Assembly (NCBI GenBank): GCA_965249895.1
Contig: CBDFNC010000002.1
Coordinates: forward strand, 248,001 to 312,000
Source: CBDFNC01 sp965249895
GTDB lineage: Bacteria > Pseudomonadota > Gammaproteobacteria > Enterobacterales > CBDFNC01
Direction: 5' to 3'
Length of the DNA: 64,000 bases
The position numbers were made by a program, and so were the translations under genes. This document shows, piece after piece, positions 26,917 to 35,904 of the stretch. How positions within the stretch are numbered: the first letter of the stretch is position 1; each line of letters opens with the position of its first letter. The notes under the pieces were generated by a model that made no database searches, was not told the origin of the DNA, and was given only the letters and a program-made list of their open reading frames with translations.

Positions 26917-27606
26917 GTGCATGCAGATATGTCGTTTATTGGTCTGTTTTTACAGGCCAGTTTGCTGGTAAAAGGGGTAATGTTATTACTCTTGGTAATG
27001 TCTTTAGCGTCCTGGACTATGATATTCCAGCGCAACAGAGCGTTAAAACAAGCTCATCGTGTAGCCGCACGGTTTGAAGACAGATTTTGGTCCGGTATCG
27101 ATTTAAGTAAGTTATACCAGGAAAGCGCCGCCCGTAGGGAGCACCTGGACGGTATGGAAAAGCTATTTTATTCCGGTTTTAAAGAGTATGTCCGTTTACA
27201 CAAAACGTCCGGGCGCACGCCTGAAGCCGTGATGGATGGCACCTATCGCGCTATGCGTGTAAGCCTGTCACGCGAGGTGGACGAACTGGAAGAAGGTTTA
27301 CCTAGCTTGGCTACCATAGGCTCAATTAGTCCTTATATTGGCCTGTTTGGTACGGTGTGGGGGATCATGAGTGCCTTTATTGCTTTGGGTGAAGTCCAGC
27401 AAGCAACGCTAAACATGGTGGCGCCAGGTATAGCTGAAGCTCTGATTGCGACGGCAATGGGGCTATTCGCAGCGATTCCAGCGGTTATCGCTTACAACCG
27501 ATTTAGTCATAAAGTCGCAAAGCTGGAAAATGCGTATATGAACTTTATGGAAGAATTTACTTCCATCTTGCACCGACAAACCATCTCAGAGCAGGTTAAG
27601 GCTTAA
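26917..27606 (+). CDS. tolQ: Tol-Pal system protein TolQ
   Basis: 229-residue inner-membrane protein with three transmembrane helices, homologous to ExbB/MotA. With TolR it harvests proton motive force to energise TolA. The N-terminal helix (LFLQASLLVKGVMLLLL) and the paired helices around ISPYIGLFGTVWGIM and GIAEALIATAMGLFAAIPAV are intact. It starts at a GTG 9 nt after GCAGGAG. First gene of tolQRAB-pal-cpoB. Confidence 0.97.
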   Translation: MHADMSFIGLFLQASLLVKGVMLLLLVMSLASWTMIFQRNRALKQAHRVAARFEDRFWSGIDLSKLYQESAARREHLDGMEKLFYSGFKEYVRLHKTSGRTPEAVMDGTYRAMRVSLSREVDELEEGLPSLATIGSISPYIGLFGTVWGIMSAFIALGEVQQATLNMVAPGIAEALIATAMGLFAAIPAVIAYNRFSHKVAKLENAYMNFMEEFTSILHRQTISEQVKA

Positions 27607-27609
27607 GCT

Positions 27610-28044
27610 ATGATGCACGGTTACCAGAGAAAAAGGGCCAAGCCCGTAGCCGAAATAAATGTGGTGCCTTATATCGATGTGATGCTGGTGTTGTTGATCA
27701 TTTTTATGGTGACCGCGCCGCTGATCACTCAGGGGGTTAAGGTTGATTTGCCGCAAACAGCAGAAGCCGAGGCTTTGCCTGAAGACTCCAAACCACCTTT
27801 AGTCGCCTCTGTTGATGCGCAAGGTAGGTACTACCTGGATGTAGGCGAGAGCGGCGATGAAGCCTTGTCGAATCAGGCGCTGTATGACCTGGTCCGGGCG
27901 CATCTTGTGCTTAACCCGGATGTGCCCGTAGTGGTTAAAGGGGATGGCAGCGTATCTTACGAACGAGTAGTGCGTTTGATGGTGCTGCTACAAGACGCCG
28001 GTGTATCCTCCGTTGGATTAATGACTGAACCAGAAGAAAAATAA
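27610..28044 (+). CDS. tolR: Tol-Pal system protein TolR
   Basis: 144-residue protein with a single transmembrane helix (about 21-40) and a periplasmic domain, homologous to ExbD/MotB. The essential proton-path Asp sits at residue 23 (PYIDVMLVLL), as in E. coli TolR. It follows tolQ by 3 bp. Confidence 0.97.
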   Translation: MMHGYQRKRAKPVAEINVVPYIDVMLVLLIIFMVTAPLITQGVKVDLPQTAEAEALPEDSKPPLVASVDAQGRYYLDVGESGDEALSNQALYDLVRAHLVLNPDVPVVVKGDGSVSYERVVRLMVLLQDAGVSSVGLMTEPEEK

Positions 28045-28055
28045 CAAGGGACGCT

Positions 28056-29279
28056 GTGAAATCCAGTTATATTTTACCTCTTTCTGTTGCCTTACTACTC
28101 CATGTCATAATTGGTGTGGTCTTGGTACTGAGTGTTGACTTCGAAAAACCTGAACAGCCTAAATCAGGCAATGCCCCTATTATTAATGCGGTCGTGGTCA
28201 GTGAGTCCAGGGTGAATGAGCAGGTGAAAAAGCTTAAAAAGCGTGAAGCCGACAAGCTAAAACAAGAGGCTGAACGCCTGGCCAACGCTCAAAAGGAGCT
28301 CGATGATGCGAAGGAACAGCGGTTGAAAGAAAACGCTGAACTTGAGCAGATTAAGAAGCAGGCGCAAGAGCAGCGTTTGCGTCAGCAGGAAGAAACCGAA
28401 TTAGCCCAATGGTTGGCGCAACAAACCAAAGAAAAAGAGATCGAACGGATCAAAGCGGAAGAAGCGGCTAAGGTAGCCGTGGCTGCACTGGCGTTAAAAG
28501 AGGTCGAACGTAAGGCTGCGGAAGAAGCGGCATTAAGAGCGGCACAGGATAGACAGCGTAAGGAAGCTGAACGGGCTAAAGCCGAAGAGGCTGCTAAACA
28601 AGCAGAGACCGAGCGTTTGCGTAAAGTTGCCGAGAGAGAAATAGCGGAAGAAGCGGCTAAGGTAGCAACGGCTGCATTGGCGTTAAAAGAGGCTGAACGT
28701 AAGGACGCAGAAGAAGCGGCTAAAAAGGCTGAAGAGCAGCGTAAACAAAAAGAAATTGAACGTAAAAATGCAGAAGATGCGGCCAAACGCGCCGAGGCCG
28801 ACCGCAAGCTAAAAGAACAAGCGCGTCAAAAGGCTGAAATTGAGCGTAAGAAAGCGGAAGCTGCAGCTAAAAAAGCCAAGCAAGAGCAGCGCAGGGCGGA
28901 AGCTGAAAGAAAACGCAAAGCGGAAGAAGCGAAACGACAAGCGGATTTGGACGCTATGATGGCATCTGAGTTAGCCGGCTCAGCCGCCAGCGCCAAGAGC
29001 CAGCAACAGCTGGATGAAAAAGACAAATATATCGCGCTTATCAGGCAGACTATAGTTCGTCGCTGGTATGTTGAACCGAGCTGGAAAGAGAAGAGTTGTC
29101 GGATAAATATCAAGTTATCTCGAAGTGGGTTTGTCACCTCGGTAAACCAACTTAGCGGTGATGACAGGGTTTGTCAGGCGGCTATCCGAGCTGTAAAACG
29201 GGGTGATTTGCCCGTGCCGCAGGATAAGCAAGTATTCGAGCAACACTTTAAAGATTTTAATATACGTTTAGAGCCTTAA
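28056..29279 (+). CDS. tolA: Tol-Pal system protein TolA
   Basis: 407-residue protein that spans the periplasm. It has an N-terminal membrane anchor (about residues 5-26), a very long charged Ala/Lys/Glu coiled coil (about 55-310) built of imperfect repeats around AEEAAK, and a globular C-terminal domain (about 318-407) with Cys residues in KSCRIN and DRVCQ. It begins with GTG. The repetitive middle is normal for TolA and is prone to length change. Confidence 0.95.
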   Translation: MKSSYILPLSVALLLHVIIGVVLVLSVDFEKPEQPKSGNAPIINAVVVSESRVNEQVKKLKKREADKLKQEAERLANAQKELDDAKEQRLKENAELEQIKKQAQEQRLRQQEETELAQWLAQQTKEKEIERIKAEEAAKVAVAALALKEVERKAAEEAALRAAQDRQRKEAERAKAEEAAKQAETERLRKVAEREIAEEAAKVATAALALKEAERKDAEEAAKKAEEQRKQKEIERKNAEDAAKRAEADRKLKEQARQKAEIERKKAEAAAKKAKQEQRRAEAERKRKAEEAKRQADLDAMMASELAGSAASAKSQQQLDEKDKYIALIRQTIVRRWYVEPSWKEKSCRINIKLSRSGFVTSVNQLSGDDRVCQAAIRAVKRGDLPVPQDKQVFEQHFKDFNIRLEP

Positions 29280-29303
29280 TTTTAATTAGAGAACAATGAC
29301 GTT

Positions 29304-30668
29304 ATGAAAAGAAAACTCGCGGTTCTGTTTGGTTTCTGGCTACTGGTAGTGTTTGGCGCCCAGGCCAGTAAATTGGAGATAGTGATCACCGAAGGCATGG
29401 ACTCAGCCAGGCCAATCGGTATTTTACCCTTTCAGTGGGCTGGAGCGGGAAAACTGCCTCAGGATATTGCCGAGGTTGTTTCATCGGACCTGGTTCGTAG
29501 TGGCAAATTTAGTCCTGTCTCTCGAGCTCAAATGCCACAAACCCCGTTTAAAAGTGGCGATATAGACTACGCTGCCTGGTCAACTTTGGGTGTCGATGCC
29601 CTGGTCGTGGGAAGCATTAGTCCCGCCAGTGATGGCAAATATCAGGTGATCTTTGAGCTGGTTGATGTGCTTCGCGGACAAATTACCGGCGGCGATGCGC
29701 AGCAGCTATCCGGTGGTCAGTTGGTTAAGAGTAATGATCATATTCTGGATAAGCGACGTACTGTGATACATGGCAAACAGTTAAGACAGTATGCCCACAG
29801 GATCAGTGATATTGTTTACGAAAAGTTAACCGGTGAGCGCGGCGCATTTTTAACTCGGATCGCATATGTGTCTGTGGATAGGGGCAGTAAATATCCGTTC
29901 CAGTTAAGAGTGGCGGATTACGACGGTTACGGTGAAAAATTGGTGGTTCGCTCTCAGCAGCCGCTGATGTCGCCATCCTGGTCTCCCGATGGCCGTAAAC
30001 TGGCTTATGTAAGCTTTGAAAACAACCGTTCGCAGATCTTTATCCAGGATATCTATAGCCAGAAGCGTGAATTGATCACTGCGTACCCGAAAATTAATGG
30101 GGCGCCGAAATGGTCACCAGATGGTAAAGAACTGGCGTTAGTCTTATCTAAAGATGGTCAACCGGAAATCTATATACTCGATATTGCCACTAAAGCATTG
30201 ACCCGAATTACCCGTAATAGCGTGATAGATACGGAGCCTAGCTGGGCGCCAGATGGGAGATCCATCGTATTTTCGTCTGAGCGGGGTGGTAAACCACAGA
30301 TATATAGAGTAAATTTGGCGTCTGGTGTGGCTAAACGAGTCACTTGGGAAGGTGATTTGAATTTGGGTGGCTCTATCACCCCAGATGGTAAGTCACTGGT
30401 GATGGTAAGTCGCTCACGTGGCCAGTATCAAATTGCAACACAGGATCTCGCATCTGGTGGTATTCGTGTCTTAACCAAAACAGGTTTGGATGAGTCCCCA
30501 AGTGTGGCCCCAAATGGCAGCATGATCATTTACAGTACCGTTTACCAGGGGAAAAAAGGCCCTGTCAAAGGGCTTGCTTTAGTCTCTATTGATGGAAGAT
30601 TTAAGGCTAGGTTACCGGCACGCAGTGGTGAGGTTAGAGCTCCCGCCTGGTCGCCATTTTTGAACTAA
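29304..30668 (+). CDS. tolB: Tol-Pal system beta-propeller protein TolB
   Basis: 454-residue periplasmic protein with a cleavable signal peptide (about 1-21), an N-terminal domain (about 22-165) and a six-bladed beta propeller with repeating SPDG and S(W/R)SPDGRKLAY-type motifs. It binds Pal and is released by TolA. It is a little longer than the roughly 430 residues of E. coli TolB. Confidence 0.97.
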   Translation: MKRKLAVLFGFWLLVVFGAQASKLEIVITEGMDSARPIGILPFQWAGAGKLPQDIAEVVSSDLVRSGKFSPVSRAQMPQTPFKSGDIDYAAWSTLGVDALVVGSISPASDGKYQVIFELVDVLRGQITGGDAQQLSGGQLVKSNDHILDKRRTVIHGKQLRQYAHRISDIVYEKLTGERGAFLTRIAYVSVDRGSKYPFQLRVADYDGYGEKLVVRSQQPLMSPSWSPDGRKLAYVSFENNRSQIFIQDIYSQKRELITAYPKINGAPKWSPDGKELALVLSKDGQPEIYILDIATKALTRITRNSVIDTEPSWAPDGRSIVFSSERGGKPQIYRVNLASGVAKRVTWEGDLNLGGSITPDGKSLVMVSRSRGQYQIATQDLASGGIRVLTKTGLDESPSVAPNGSMIIYSTVYQGKKGPVKGLALVSIDGRFKARLPARSGEVRAPAWSPFLN

Positions 30669-30704
30669 TTCGAAGAATAAATTGAAAACTGAGGAAAACA
30701 AGGC

Positions 30705-31229
30705 ATGCAACTTAACAAACTTCTGAAAAGCCTAGCGGTAGCGCTGCCAATGATGACATTGGCTGCTTGTAGCTCAACCAAGGGCACATCTTCTGACGCA
30801 CAAATGACAGATGCGGCAAAAGACCAGGTAGTAGAGACTGAAGCAGTGGAGCAGATCGAACTGTCTCCTGAAGAGCTGTTGGCGCAGAAGTATGGTCAGG
30901 CTATCCTGGAAAACACCATCAACTTTGGTTACGACAAATCTGACATCATGCCTGAGTACAGAACAGTTCTGAACGCTCACGCGAAATACCTGGTGGCTAA
31001 TGCCAAGCTTGCTGTGACTATCGAAGGTCATACGGATGAGCGCGGTACTCCTGAGTATAACATCGCCCTGGGTGAGCGTCGTGCAAACGCAGTAGTACGT
31101 TACCTGCAGAGCATGGGTGTTCCTTCTTCTCAGCTAGAAACAGTTAGCTATGGCGAAGAGAAGCCGGCTAACCCAGCGCATACGCAAGCCGCTCAGGCCG
31201 AAAACCGTCGCGCTGTATTAGTTTACTAA
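30705..31229 (+). CDS. pal: peptidoglycan-associated lipoprotein Pal
   Basis: 174-residue outer-membrane lipoprotein. A lipobox (LAAC) places the lipidated Cys at residue 22. An OmpA-like domain (about 68-174) carries the peptidoglycan-binding motif (EGHTDERGTPEYNIALGERR). An AGGAAAA site precedes the ATG. Confidence 0.98.
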   Translation: MQLNKLLKSLAVALPMMTLAACSSTKGTSSDAQMTDAAKDQVVETEAVEQIELSPEELLAQKYGQAILENTINFGYDKSDIMPEYRTVLNAHAKYLVANAKLAVTIEGHTDERGTPEYNIALGERRANAVVRYLQSMGVPSSQLETVSYGEEKPANPAHTQAAQAENRRAVLVY

Positions 31230-31241
31230 GGCTAACGGCTT

Positions 31242-31970
31242 ATGCATGTTAATTTTCGAGCGGCCATTTATTTGGCCGCTGTTTGTTCCGGCGCAGCAAT
31301 AGCTGCCGCCCCCGTATCGGATGCAACTGCCTCTGATCTGGAATCACGTATCAGCGGCATCGAACGCATGCTGGAAGCCAGAAACCAGGTACAGGCGGAT
31401 ATGCAGATTCAGCTGGATTCTATCCAGGGCGAAGTCAACAGTTTGCGCGGAACCCTTGAGGTTCATGGACGACGTATCGATCAAATATTGGACCGCCAGC
31501 GTGAGCTGTACCAAGAGATTGATAATAAGTTGGCTGCCAAACCGGCTCCGGCGGCAAAGCCTGCGGCGGACAAACCCGCGATAGCAGCACCTAGCTCCGA
31601 AAAAGAAGCTTATGAAAGCGCAGTGAAACTGGTATTGCAAGATAAGCAATACGAGAAGGCGATTGTCGCGTTTAAGGGCTTTATCACTAAATACCCGAAT
31701 TCAGCTTATGGTGCTAACGCACATTATTGGTTAGGGCAGCTGTTATATAACAGCGGCAAAAGGGAAGAAGCTAAGGCTGAATTTGTCACTGTAGCTGAAA
31801 CGTACCCGGACTCTAACAAGCGTGCGGATGCCTTGCTGAAAATAGGCATTATTGCTGAATATCAAGGCCAGCTCAAAGAAGCGAAAGGTTACTACCAGAA
31901 GGTAGTGGAGGGTTATCCCGACTCTTCTTCTGCTCAGTTAGCCAAGCCCAGGTTAGCGGCTCTTAAGTAA
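31242..31970 (+). CDS. cpoB: cell division coordinator CpoB
   Basis: 242-residue periplasmic protein (formerly YbgF) that links Tol-Pal to peptidoglycan synthesis at division. It has a signal peptide (about 1-23), an N-terminal trimerising coiled coil (about 30-90), an Ala/Pro/Lys linker and C-terminal TPR repeats (about 120-242, for example AVKLVLQDKQYEKAIVAFKG). Last protein gene of the tol-pal operon, before the tRNA-Lys cluster as in E. coli. Confidence 0.95.
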   Translation: MHVNFRAAIYLAAVCSGAAIAAAPVSDATASDLESRISGIERMLEARNQVQADMQIQLDSIQGEVNSLRGTLEVHGRRIDQILDRQRELYQEIDNKLAAKPAPAAKPAADKPAIAAPSSEKEAYESAVKLVLQDKQYEKAIVAFKGFITKYPNSAYGANAHYWLGQLLYNSGKREEAKAEFVTVAETYPDSNKRADALLKIGIIAEYQGQLKEAKGYYQKVVEGYPDSSSAQLAKPRLAALK

Positions 31971-32051
31971 GGGAATTCACCCATTTTTGTGTGTTTCCCC
32001 CCCCGGTTTGTTTGATAACTAGGCAAACAGAAAATAAACGGTAAATATCGG

Positions 32052-32079
32052 TTGCACTCAAAGATTAAATCCGTAATAT
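32052..32079 (+). promoter_or_regulatory. promoter of the tRNA-Lys array
   Basis: TTGCAC (32052-32057), a 16-bp spacer and TATAAT-like TAATAT (32074-32079) are followed by a GC-rich discriminator (agccgccg). This is the usual design of stringently controlled stable-RNA promoters. The first tRNA lies about 118 bp downstream. Confidence 0.75.
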
Positions 32080-32196
32080 AAGCCGCCGTTAGCCGGGGTG
32101 CTTAAGTCCAGTAGGACTAAGGGAAAAAATCGGTCTATTAGGCAAAAGAAAGACTTTTGCTTGGTCTGCTAAGTCGTTATCAAGCAGATAAAAAGT

Positions 32197-32272
32197 GGGT
32201 TGTTAGCTCAGTTGGTAGAGCAGTTGACTTTTAATCAATTGGTCGAAGGTTCAAATCCTTCACAACCCACCA
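32197..32272 (+). tRNA. tRNA-Lys (UUU), copy 1
   Basis: 76-nt cloverleaf with the acceptor stem GGGTTGT/ACAACCC, a TTT anticodon in the loop ACTTTTAAT, the T-arm GGTTCAAATCC and an encoded CCA end. It lies in a one-directional array after cpoB, the same place as the lysine tRNA cluster of E. coli. Confidence 0.97.
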
Positions 32273-32330
32273 CTATTCAGATACTCGGCCTGCTCTGTTA
32301 CAAGCGTTCCGGGTATCGAACAAAATTTGT

Positions 32331-32406
32331 GGGTTGTTAGCTCAGTTGGTAGAGCAGTTGACTTTTAATCAATTGGTCGAAGGTTCAAATCCTTCACAAC
32401 CCACCA
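32331..32406 (+). tRNA. tRNA-Lys (UUU), copy 2
   Basis: Identical in sequence to copy 1, including the encoded CCA. The 58-bp spacer before it carries the unit sequence tcggcctgctctgtta that recurs between the other copies. Confidence 0.97.
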
Positions 32407-32463
32407 CTATATAGATATTCGGCCTGCTCTGTTACAAGCGTTCCGATATCGAACAAAATTTGT

Positions 32464-32539
32464 GGGTTGTTAGCTCAGTTGGTAGAGCAGTTGACTTTTA
32501 ATCAATTGGTCGAAGGTTCAAATCCTTCACAACCCACCA
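32464..32539 (+). tRNA. tRNA-Lys (UUU), copy 3
   Basis: Identical to copy 1, with a spacer of 57 bp before it. Confidence 0.97.
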
Positions 32540-32596
32540 CTATATAGATATTCGGCCTGCTCTGTTACAAGCGTTCCGATATCGAACAAAATTTGT

Positions 32597-32672
32597 GGGT
32601 TGTTAGCTCAGTTGGTAGAGCAGTTGACTTTTAATCAATTGGTCGAAGGTTCAAATCCTTCACAACCCACCA
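32597..32672 (+). tRNA. tRNA-Lys (UUU), copy 4
   Basis: Identical to copy 1. The spacer before it is identical to that before copy 3, showing recent unit duplication. Confidence 0.97.
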
Positions 32673-32730
32673 CTATATAGATATTCGGCCTGCTCTGTTA
32701 CAAGCGTTCCGGGTATTTCACAAAATTTGT

Positions 32731-32806
32731 GGGTTGTTAGCTCAGTTGGTAGAGCAGTTGACTTTTAATCAATTGGTCGAAGGTTCAAATCCTTCACAAC
32801 CCACCA
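32731..32806 (+). tRNA. tRNA-Lys (UUU), copy 5
   Basis: Identical to copy 1. The spacer before it ends in gggtatttcacaaaatttgt, a small variant of the common spacer. Confidence 0.97.
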
Positions 32807-32864
32807 CTATATAGATATTCGGCCTGCTCTGTTGCAAGCGTTCCGGGTATTGCACAAAATTTGT

Positions 32865-32940
32865 GGGTTGTTAGCTCAGTTGGTAGAGCAGTTGACTTTT
32901 AATCAATTGGTCGAAGGTTCAAATCCTTCACAACCCACCA
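32865..32940 (+). tRNA. tRNA-Lys (UUU), copy 6
   Basis: Identical to copy 1. The spacer variant before it has gttgcaagcg and gtattgcac. Confidence 0.97.
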
Positions 32941-32998
32941 CTATATAGATATTCGGCCTGCTCTGTTGCAAGCGTTCCGGGTATTGCACAAAATTTGT

Positions 32999-33074
32999 GG
33001 GTTGTTAGCTCAGTTGGTAGAGCAGTTGACTTTTAATCAATTGGTCGAAGGTTCAAATCCTTCACAACCCACCA
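32999..33074 (+). tRNA. tRNA-Lys (UUU), copy 7
   Basis: Identical to copy 1. Its spacer is the same as that before copy 6, the second sign of recent unit duplication. Confidence 0.97.
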
Positions 33075-33131
33075 CTATATAGATATTCGGCCTGCTCTGT
33101 TGCAAGAGTTCCGGGTATTTCACAAAATTAG

Positions 33132-33207
33132 GGGTTGTTAGCTCAGTTGGTAGAGCAGTTGACTTTTAATCAATTGGTCGAAGGTTCAAATCCTTCACAA
33201 CCCACCA
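33132..33207 (+). tRNA. tRNA-Lys (UUU), copy 8
   Basis: Same mature sequence. The flank differs: the 5' side reads attag instead of tttgt, which leaves an extra G before the mature end, and a terminator follows 9 bp after the CCA. Confidence 0.97.
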
Positions 33208-33215
33208 TCTTAAAG

Positions 33216-33239
33216 AACCCGCATCAGCGGGTTTTTTTG
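33216..33239 (+). terminator. rho-independent terminator of the tRNA array
   Basis: The stem aacccgc/gcgggtt with a 4-nt loop is followed by a run of seven T. It ends the tRNA transcript before nadA. Confidence 0.92.
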
Positions 33240-33342
33240 TTTCTAGCCAGAGGCGCTTTTTCCCCGGTCAACTCAGTGTGCAGTTAGGTTAGATTTTATG
33301 ACGGCGCTGGGGCTGTTGATTAGCTTTTCCACATTGCCTGTG

Positions 33343-33348
33343 TATAAT
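33343..33348 (+). promoter_or_regulatory. -10 element of a nadA promoter
   Basis: A perfect TATAAT lies 34 bp before the nadA ATG, after the tRNA terminator. No good -35 at 17 bp is seen (TAGCTT is nearest), so the promoter may need an activator or be weak. Confidence 0.5.
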
Positions 33349-33381
33349 ACGCCTCCACACATGTCGTGCTAATGTGATCAG

Positions 33382-34425
33382 ATGATGAGCCAACCACACG
33401 CAGTAATAGAACTAGAATATCCATTTCCCCCAAAACCGGCTGCGTTAAACGACGCAGAGAAGCAGGCCTATAAAGCGCGTATCAAGCAATTGCTTGTTGA
33501 AAAAGACGCTGTGCTGATTGCCCATTATTATACCGATCCTGAAATTCAGGCATTGGCGGAAGAAACGGGCGGTTATGTTGCCGACTCGCTGGAAATGGCC
33601 CGATTCGGTCGTGACCATGATGCTTCCACACTGATAGTGGCAGGCGTGAAGTTTATGGGTGAAACAGCTAAGATACTGACACCTAATAAACGGGTATTAA
33701 TGCCTACCCTGGATGCTACCTGCTCCCTGGATTTAGGTTGTCCTGAAAAAGAGTTTTCAGAATTTTGTGATGCGCATCCGGACCATACGGTTGTGGTTTA
33801 TGCAAATACGTCCGCCGCAGTGAAAGCTCGCGCCGACTGGGTGGTGACCTCAGCCATAGCGCTGGACATAGTCGAACACCTGGACAGTGAAGATACTAAG
33901 ATCATCTGGGGGCCCGACAAACATCTGGGCTCTTATATTGCCAAACAAACTGGAGCAGAAATGCTCATGTGGCAAGGCGCTTGTATAGTGCATGATGAGT
34001 TTAAGGCCAAAGCGCTGAAGGATATGAAAGCACTTTACCCGGAAGCTGCGGTGTTGGTTCACCCTGAGTCACCGGCAGATATTGTTGAAATGGCCGATGC
34101 GGTTGGCTCTACCAGCCAGCTGATTAAAGCGGCCAAAGAGTTGCCGAATAAACACCTAATTGTGGCGACAGATAAAGGCATCTTCTACAAAATGCAGCAA
34201 GCTTGCCCGGATAAAGAGATGGTTGCAGCGCCAACCGGTGGCAGCGGCGCCACTTGTCGCAGTTGTGCTCATTGCCCGTGGATGGCGATGAATGGACTGC
34301 AAGCCATCGAGTCGGCGTTGAGCCAGGATGGTGAAGATCATGAAATTTTCGTGGATCCGGAGTTGGCCAGAAAAGCCACCATCCCACTGGATCGTATGCT
34401 TAACTTTAAAGCGCAGAACAGTTAG
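33382..34425 (+). CDS. nadA: quinolinate synthase A
   Basis: 347-residue [4Fe-4S] enzyme that condenses iminoaspartate with dihydroxyacetone phosphate to quinolinate in de novo NAD synthesis. The three cluster cysteines fit DATCSLDLGCP, WQGACIVHDEF and the CRSCAHCPWM segment near residue 293. The N-terminal LLVEKDAVLIAHYYTDPEIQ is typical. The location after the lysine tRNA cluster matches E. coli. Confidence 0.98.
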   Translation: MMSQPHAVIELEYPFPPKPAALNDAEKQAYKARIKQLLVEKDAVLIAHYYTDPEIQALAEETGGYVADSLEMARFGRDHDASTLIVAGVKFMGETAKILTPNKRVLMPTLDATCSLDLGCPEKEFSEFCDAHPDHTVVVYANTSAAVKARADWVVTSAIALDIVEHLDSEDTKIIWGPDKHLGSYIAKQTGAEMLMWQGACIVHDEFKAKALKDMKALYPEAAVLVHPESPADIVEMADAVGSTSQLIKAAKELPNKHLIVATDKGIFYKMQQACPDKEMVAAPTGGSGATCRSCAHCPWMAMNGLQAIESALSQDGEDHEIFVDPELARKATIPLDRMLNFKAQNS

Positions 34426-34670
34426 AGCCCGGCCAGAAACGTTTAATCGTCGTACCTATGGTTAACCGTCACCTCGTGTACTCTGTTTGTTTATTAGACT
34501 GCAGAGTGCACATGTTATGCCGAGTTTAACAGTAAGTAACAATAAAGTTGCTCTTATTGATTGATCGCAGACTATTTTCTGATCCTTCACTTTAAATGAT
34601 AAAAATATTAACAAAAGAGTAATTAAGCCATGTTACTCTACTGTCTAATTTATCAATATATGAGGTATTC

Positions 34671-34943
34671 ATGATCCAGTTTAATGCGGGCTTTTCTGTT
34701 GATGAGCAAAACAAGGGTGTGGTTTTTTCAGCCATCAAAAATGGTTCTGAAATAGACGTTTTTGTTACCGATCAAGCATTAAAAAGTATCAGTTTGACCA
34801 AAACACAAAGTCTGGTAACCATGGGTGATAACTTTCAAGCCAATCGATATACCTTTGAGCGCATCGCCGAGGATTTGTTGATTGCCCAGCGGTTTGACGA
34901 AGGTAAATTAGTGATAAATCAAGAAGACACTACGTGGGATTGA
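34671..34943 (+). CDS. DUF1488-like small protein
   Basis: 90-residue cytoplasmic protein of unknown function. The pattern of a hydrophobic start, GVVFSAIKNGSEIDVFVTDQAL and a C-terminal helix with FERIAEDLL fits my memory of the DUF1488 family. A TGAGG site precedes the ATG. A strong bidirectional terminator follows. Confidence 0.75.
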   Translation: MIQFNAGFSVDEQNKGVVFSAIKNGSEIDVFVTDQALKSISLTKTQSLVTMGDNFQANRYTFERIAEDLLIAQRFDEGKLVINQEDTTWD

Positions 34944-34973
34944 TCCCCAGACAGTGTGTAGACGAGTCATAGA

Positions 34974-35006
34974 GAAAAGGGCAGATAACATCTGCCCTTT
35001 TCTTAT
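34974..35006. terminator. bidirectional terminator between DUF1488-like gene and yeaD
   Basis: A 12-bp perfect stem (gaaaagggcaga against tctgcccttttc) with a 5-nt loop is flanked by A and T runs, serving both convergent genes. Confidence 0.9.
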
Positions 35007-35010
35007 TCCG

Positions 35011-35904
35011 TTACAGGGAAAGCTGGGTACACAGGCTGTGAGAGTCGCCGGGCGCAATCTCGACTCCTGAGCCTGTAATTGCGGATTCAACACAAAACAT
35101 GGTTTTGTAGCCATCATCTTGCATATCCGTCATGGATTTTGCCCCTTCAATCCAAGGCGTCCACACCACCACGGAATCATTGCCCTGGTTGCTCACCTTG
35201 ATCTGGTGGTCAACACCTTTGTCTGACAGAACCACTGTTTGCTCGGGCTCTATATAGACAGAGTCAATGGCGTTATCCACTATTAACTGGCCACCTGAAG
35301 TTTTAATGGTTTTATTATCCAGATCATCTACATAGGATGTACCAAGCCCGGTTAAGGAGACCTGATCCGGTTGCGAAATATTCAGATAAGTGTGTAATGC
35401 GCCAGCATATCGAAATGCTGTTTTATCTGTATTTTTTGTAATTAACTCTAACTTCAGTGAATCTGAAATAGTGGCGATCAGGGTGAGCTCGAACTGATGG
35501 GGCCACAAGGCCAGTGTTTGCTCATTAGAGGATAAGGTTAATATCAGTTGTACTTGTCCGTCTTGCTCCAGGGCATCGGAAACCTGCCATTGGGAGGTTC
35601 TGGCGAATCCGTGTGAAGGCAGGCCTTCACCTAACTCTTTTGCAGCAGGGCCAAACCAGGGCCAGCAAATAGGTGCGCCGCCGCGTATGGCTTTACTGCC
35701 ATCTAACACAGCCAGTGAACTTAACCAAACCAGGTCTTGTTCACCCTGAGGCCTGAAGTGCAGCAGGTGTCCTCCAAACAAACTGAAACTAGCGCTGGCT
35801 TTACTGTGGTTTACCAGAACATAGGCGGCGCCTTCTTTGTCTTGATTGATGCTCACCGACTGGGTCAGTTGTTTTAGCTTTGTAAGCTCTAAATTTGCAA
35901 TCAT
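35011..35904 (-). CDS. yeaD: D-hexose-6-phosphate mutarotase (YeaD family)
   Basis: 297-residue aldose-1-epimerase-fold enzyme that interconverts anomers of glucose-6-phosphate-type sugars. Typical segments are IRGGAPICWPWFGP, LPSHGFAR and ALHTYLNI with the active-site His, and a late Glu in VESAITGS. In E. coli yeaD follows gapA; here the glycogen genes sit between the two. A role in hexose phosphate flux from glycogen breakdown is a fitting inference. Confidence 0.93.
   Translation of the reverse strand: MIANLELTKLKQLTQSVSINQDKEGAAYVLVNHSKASASFSLFGGHLLHFRPQGEQDLVWLSSLAVLDGSKAIRGGAPICWPWFGPAAKELGEGLPSHGFARTSQWQVSDALEQDGQVQLILTLSSNEQTLALWPHQFELTLIATISDSLKLELITKNTDKTAFRYAGALHTYLNISQPDQVSLTGLGTSYVDDLDNKTIKTSGGQLIVDNAIDSVYIEPEQTVVLSDKGVDHQIKVSNQGNDSVVVWTPWIEGAKSMTDMQDDGYKTMFCVESAITGSGVEIAPGDSHSLCTQLSL

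Noticed and set aside
28400..28980. Repeats in tolA as a mobile or foreign element
   Set aside because: Imperfect AEEAAK-type repeats are the normal coiled-coil region of TolA.
28067..29137. Long minus-strand frames opposite tolA
   Set aside because: Ser/Ala-rich frames antisense to the Lys/Ala/Glu repeat of TolA are a composition effect.
32197..33207. CRISPR array, because of regular repeats of about 134 bp
   Set aside because: The repeated units are complete tRNA-Lys genes with encoded CCA and similar spacers.
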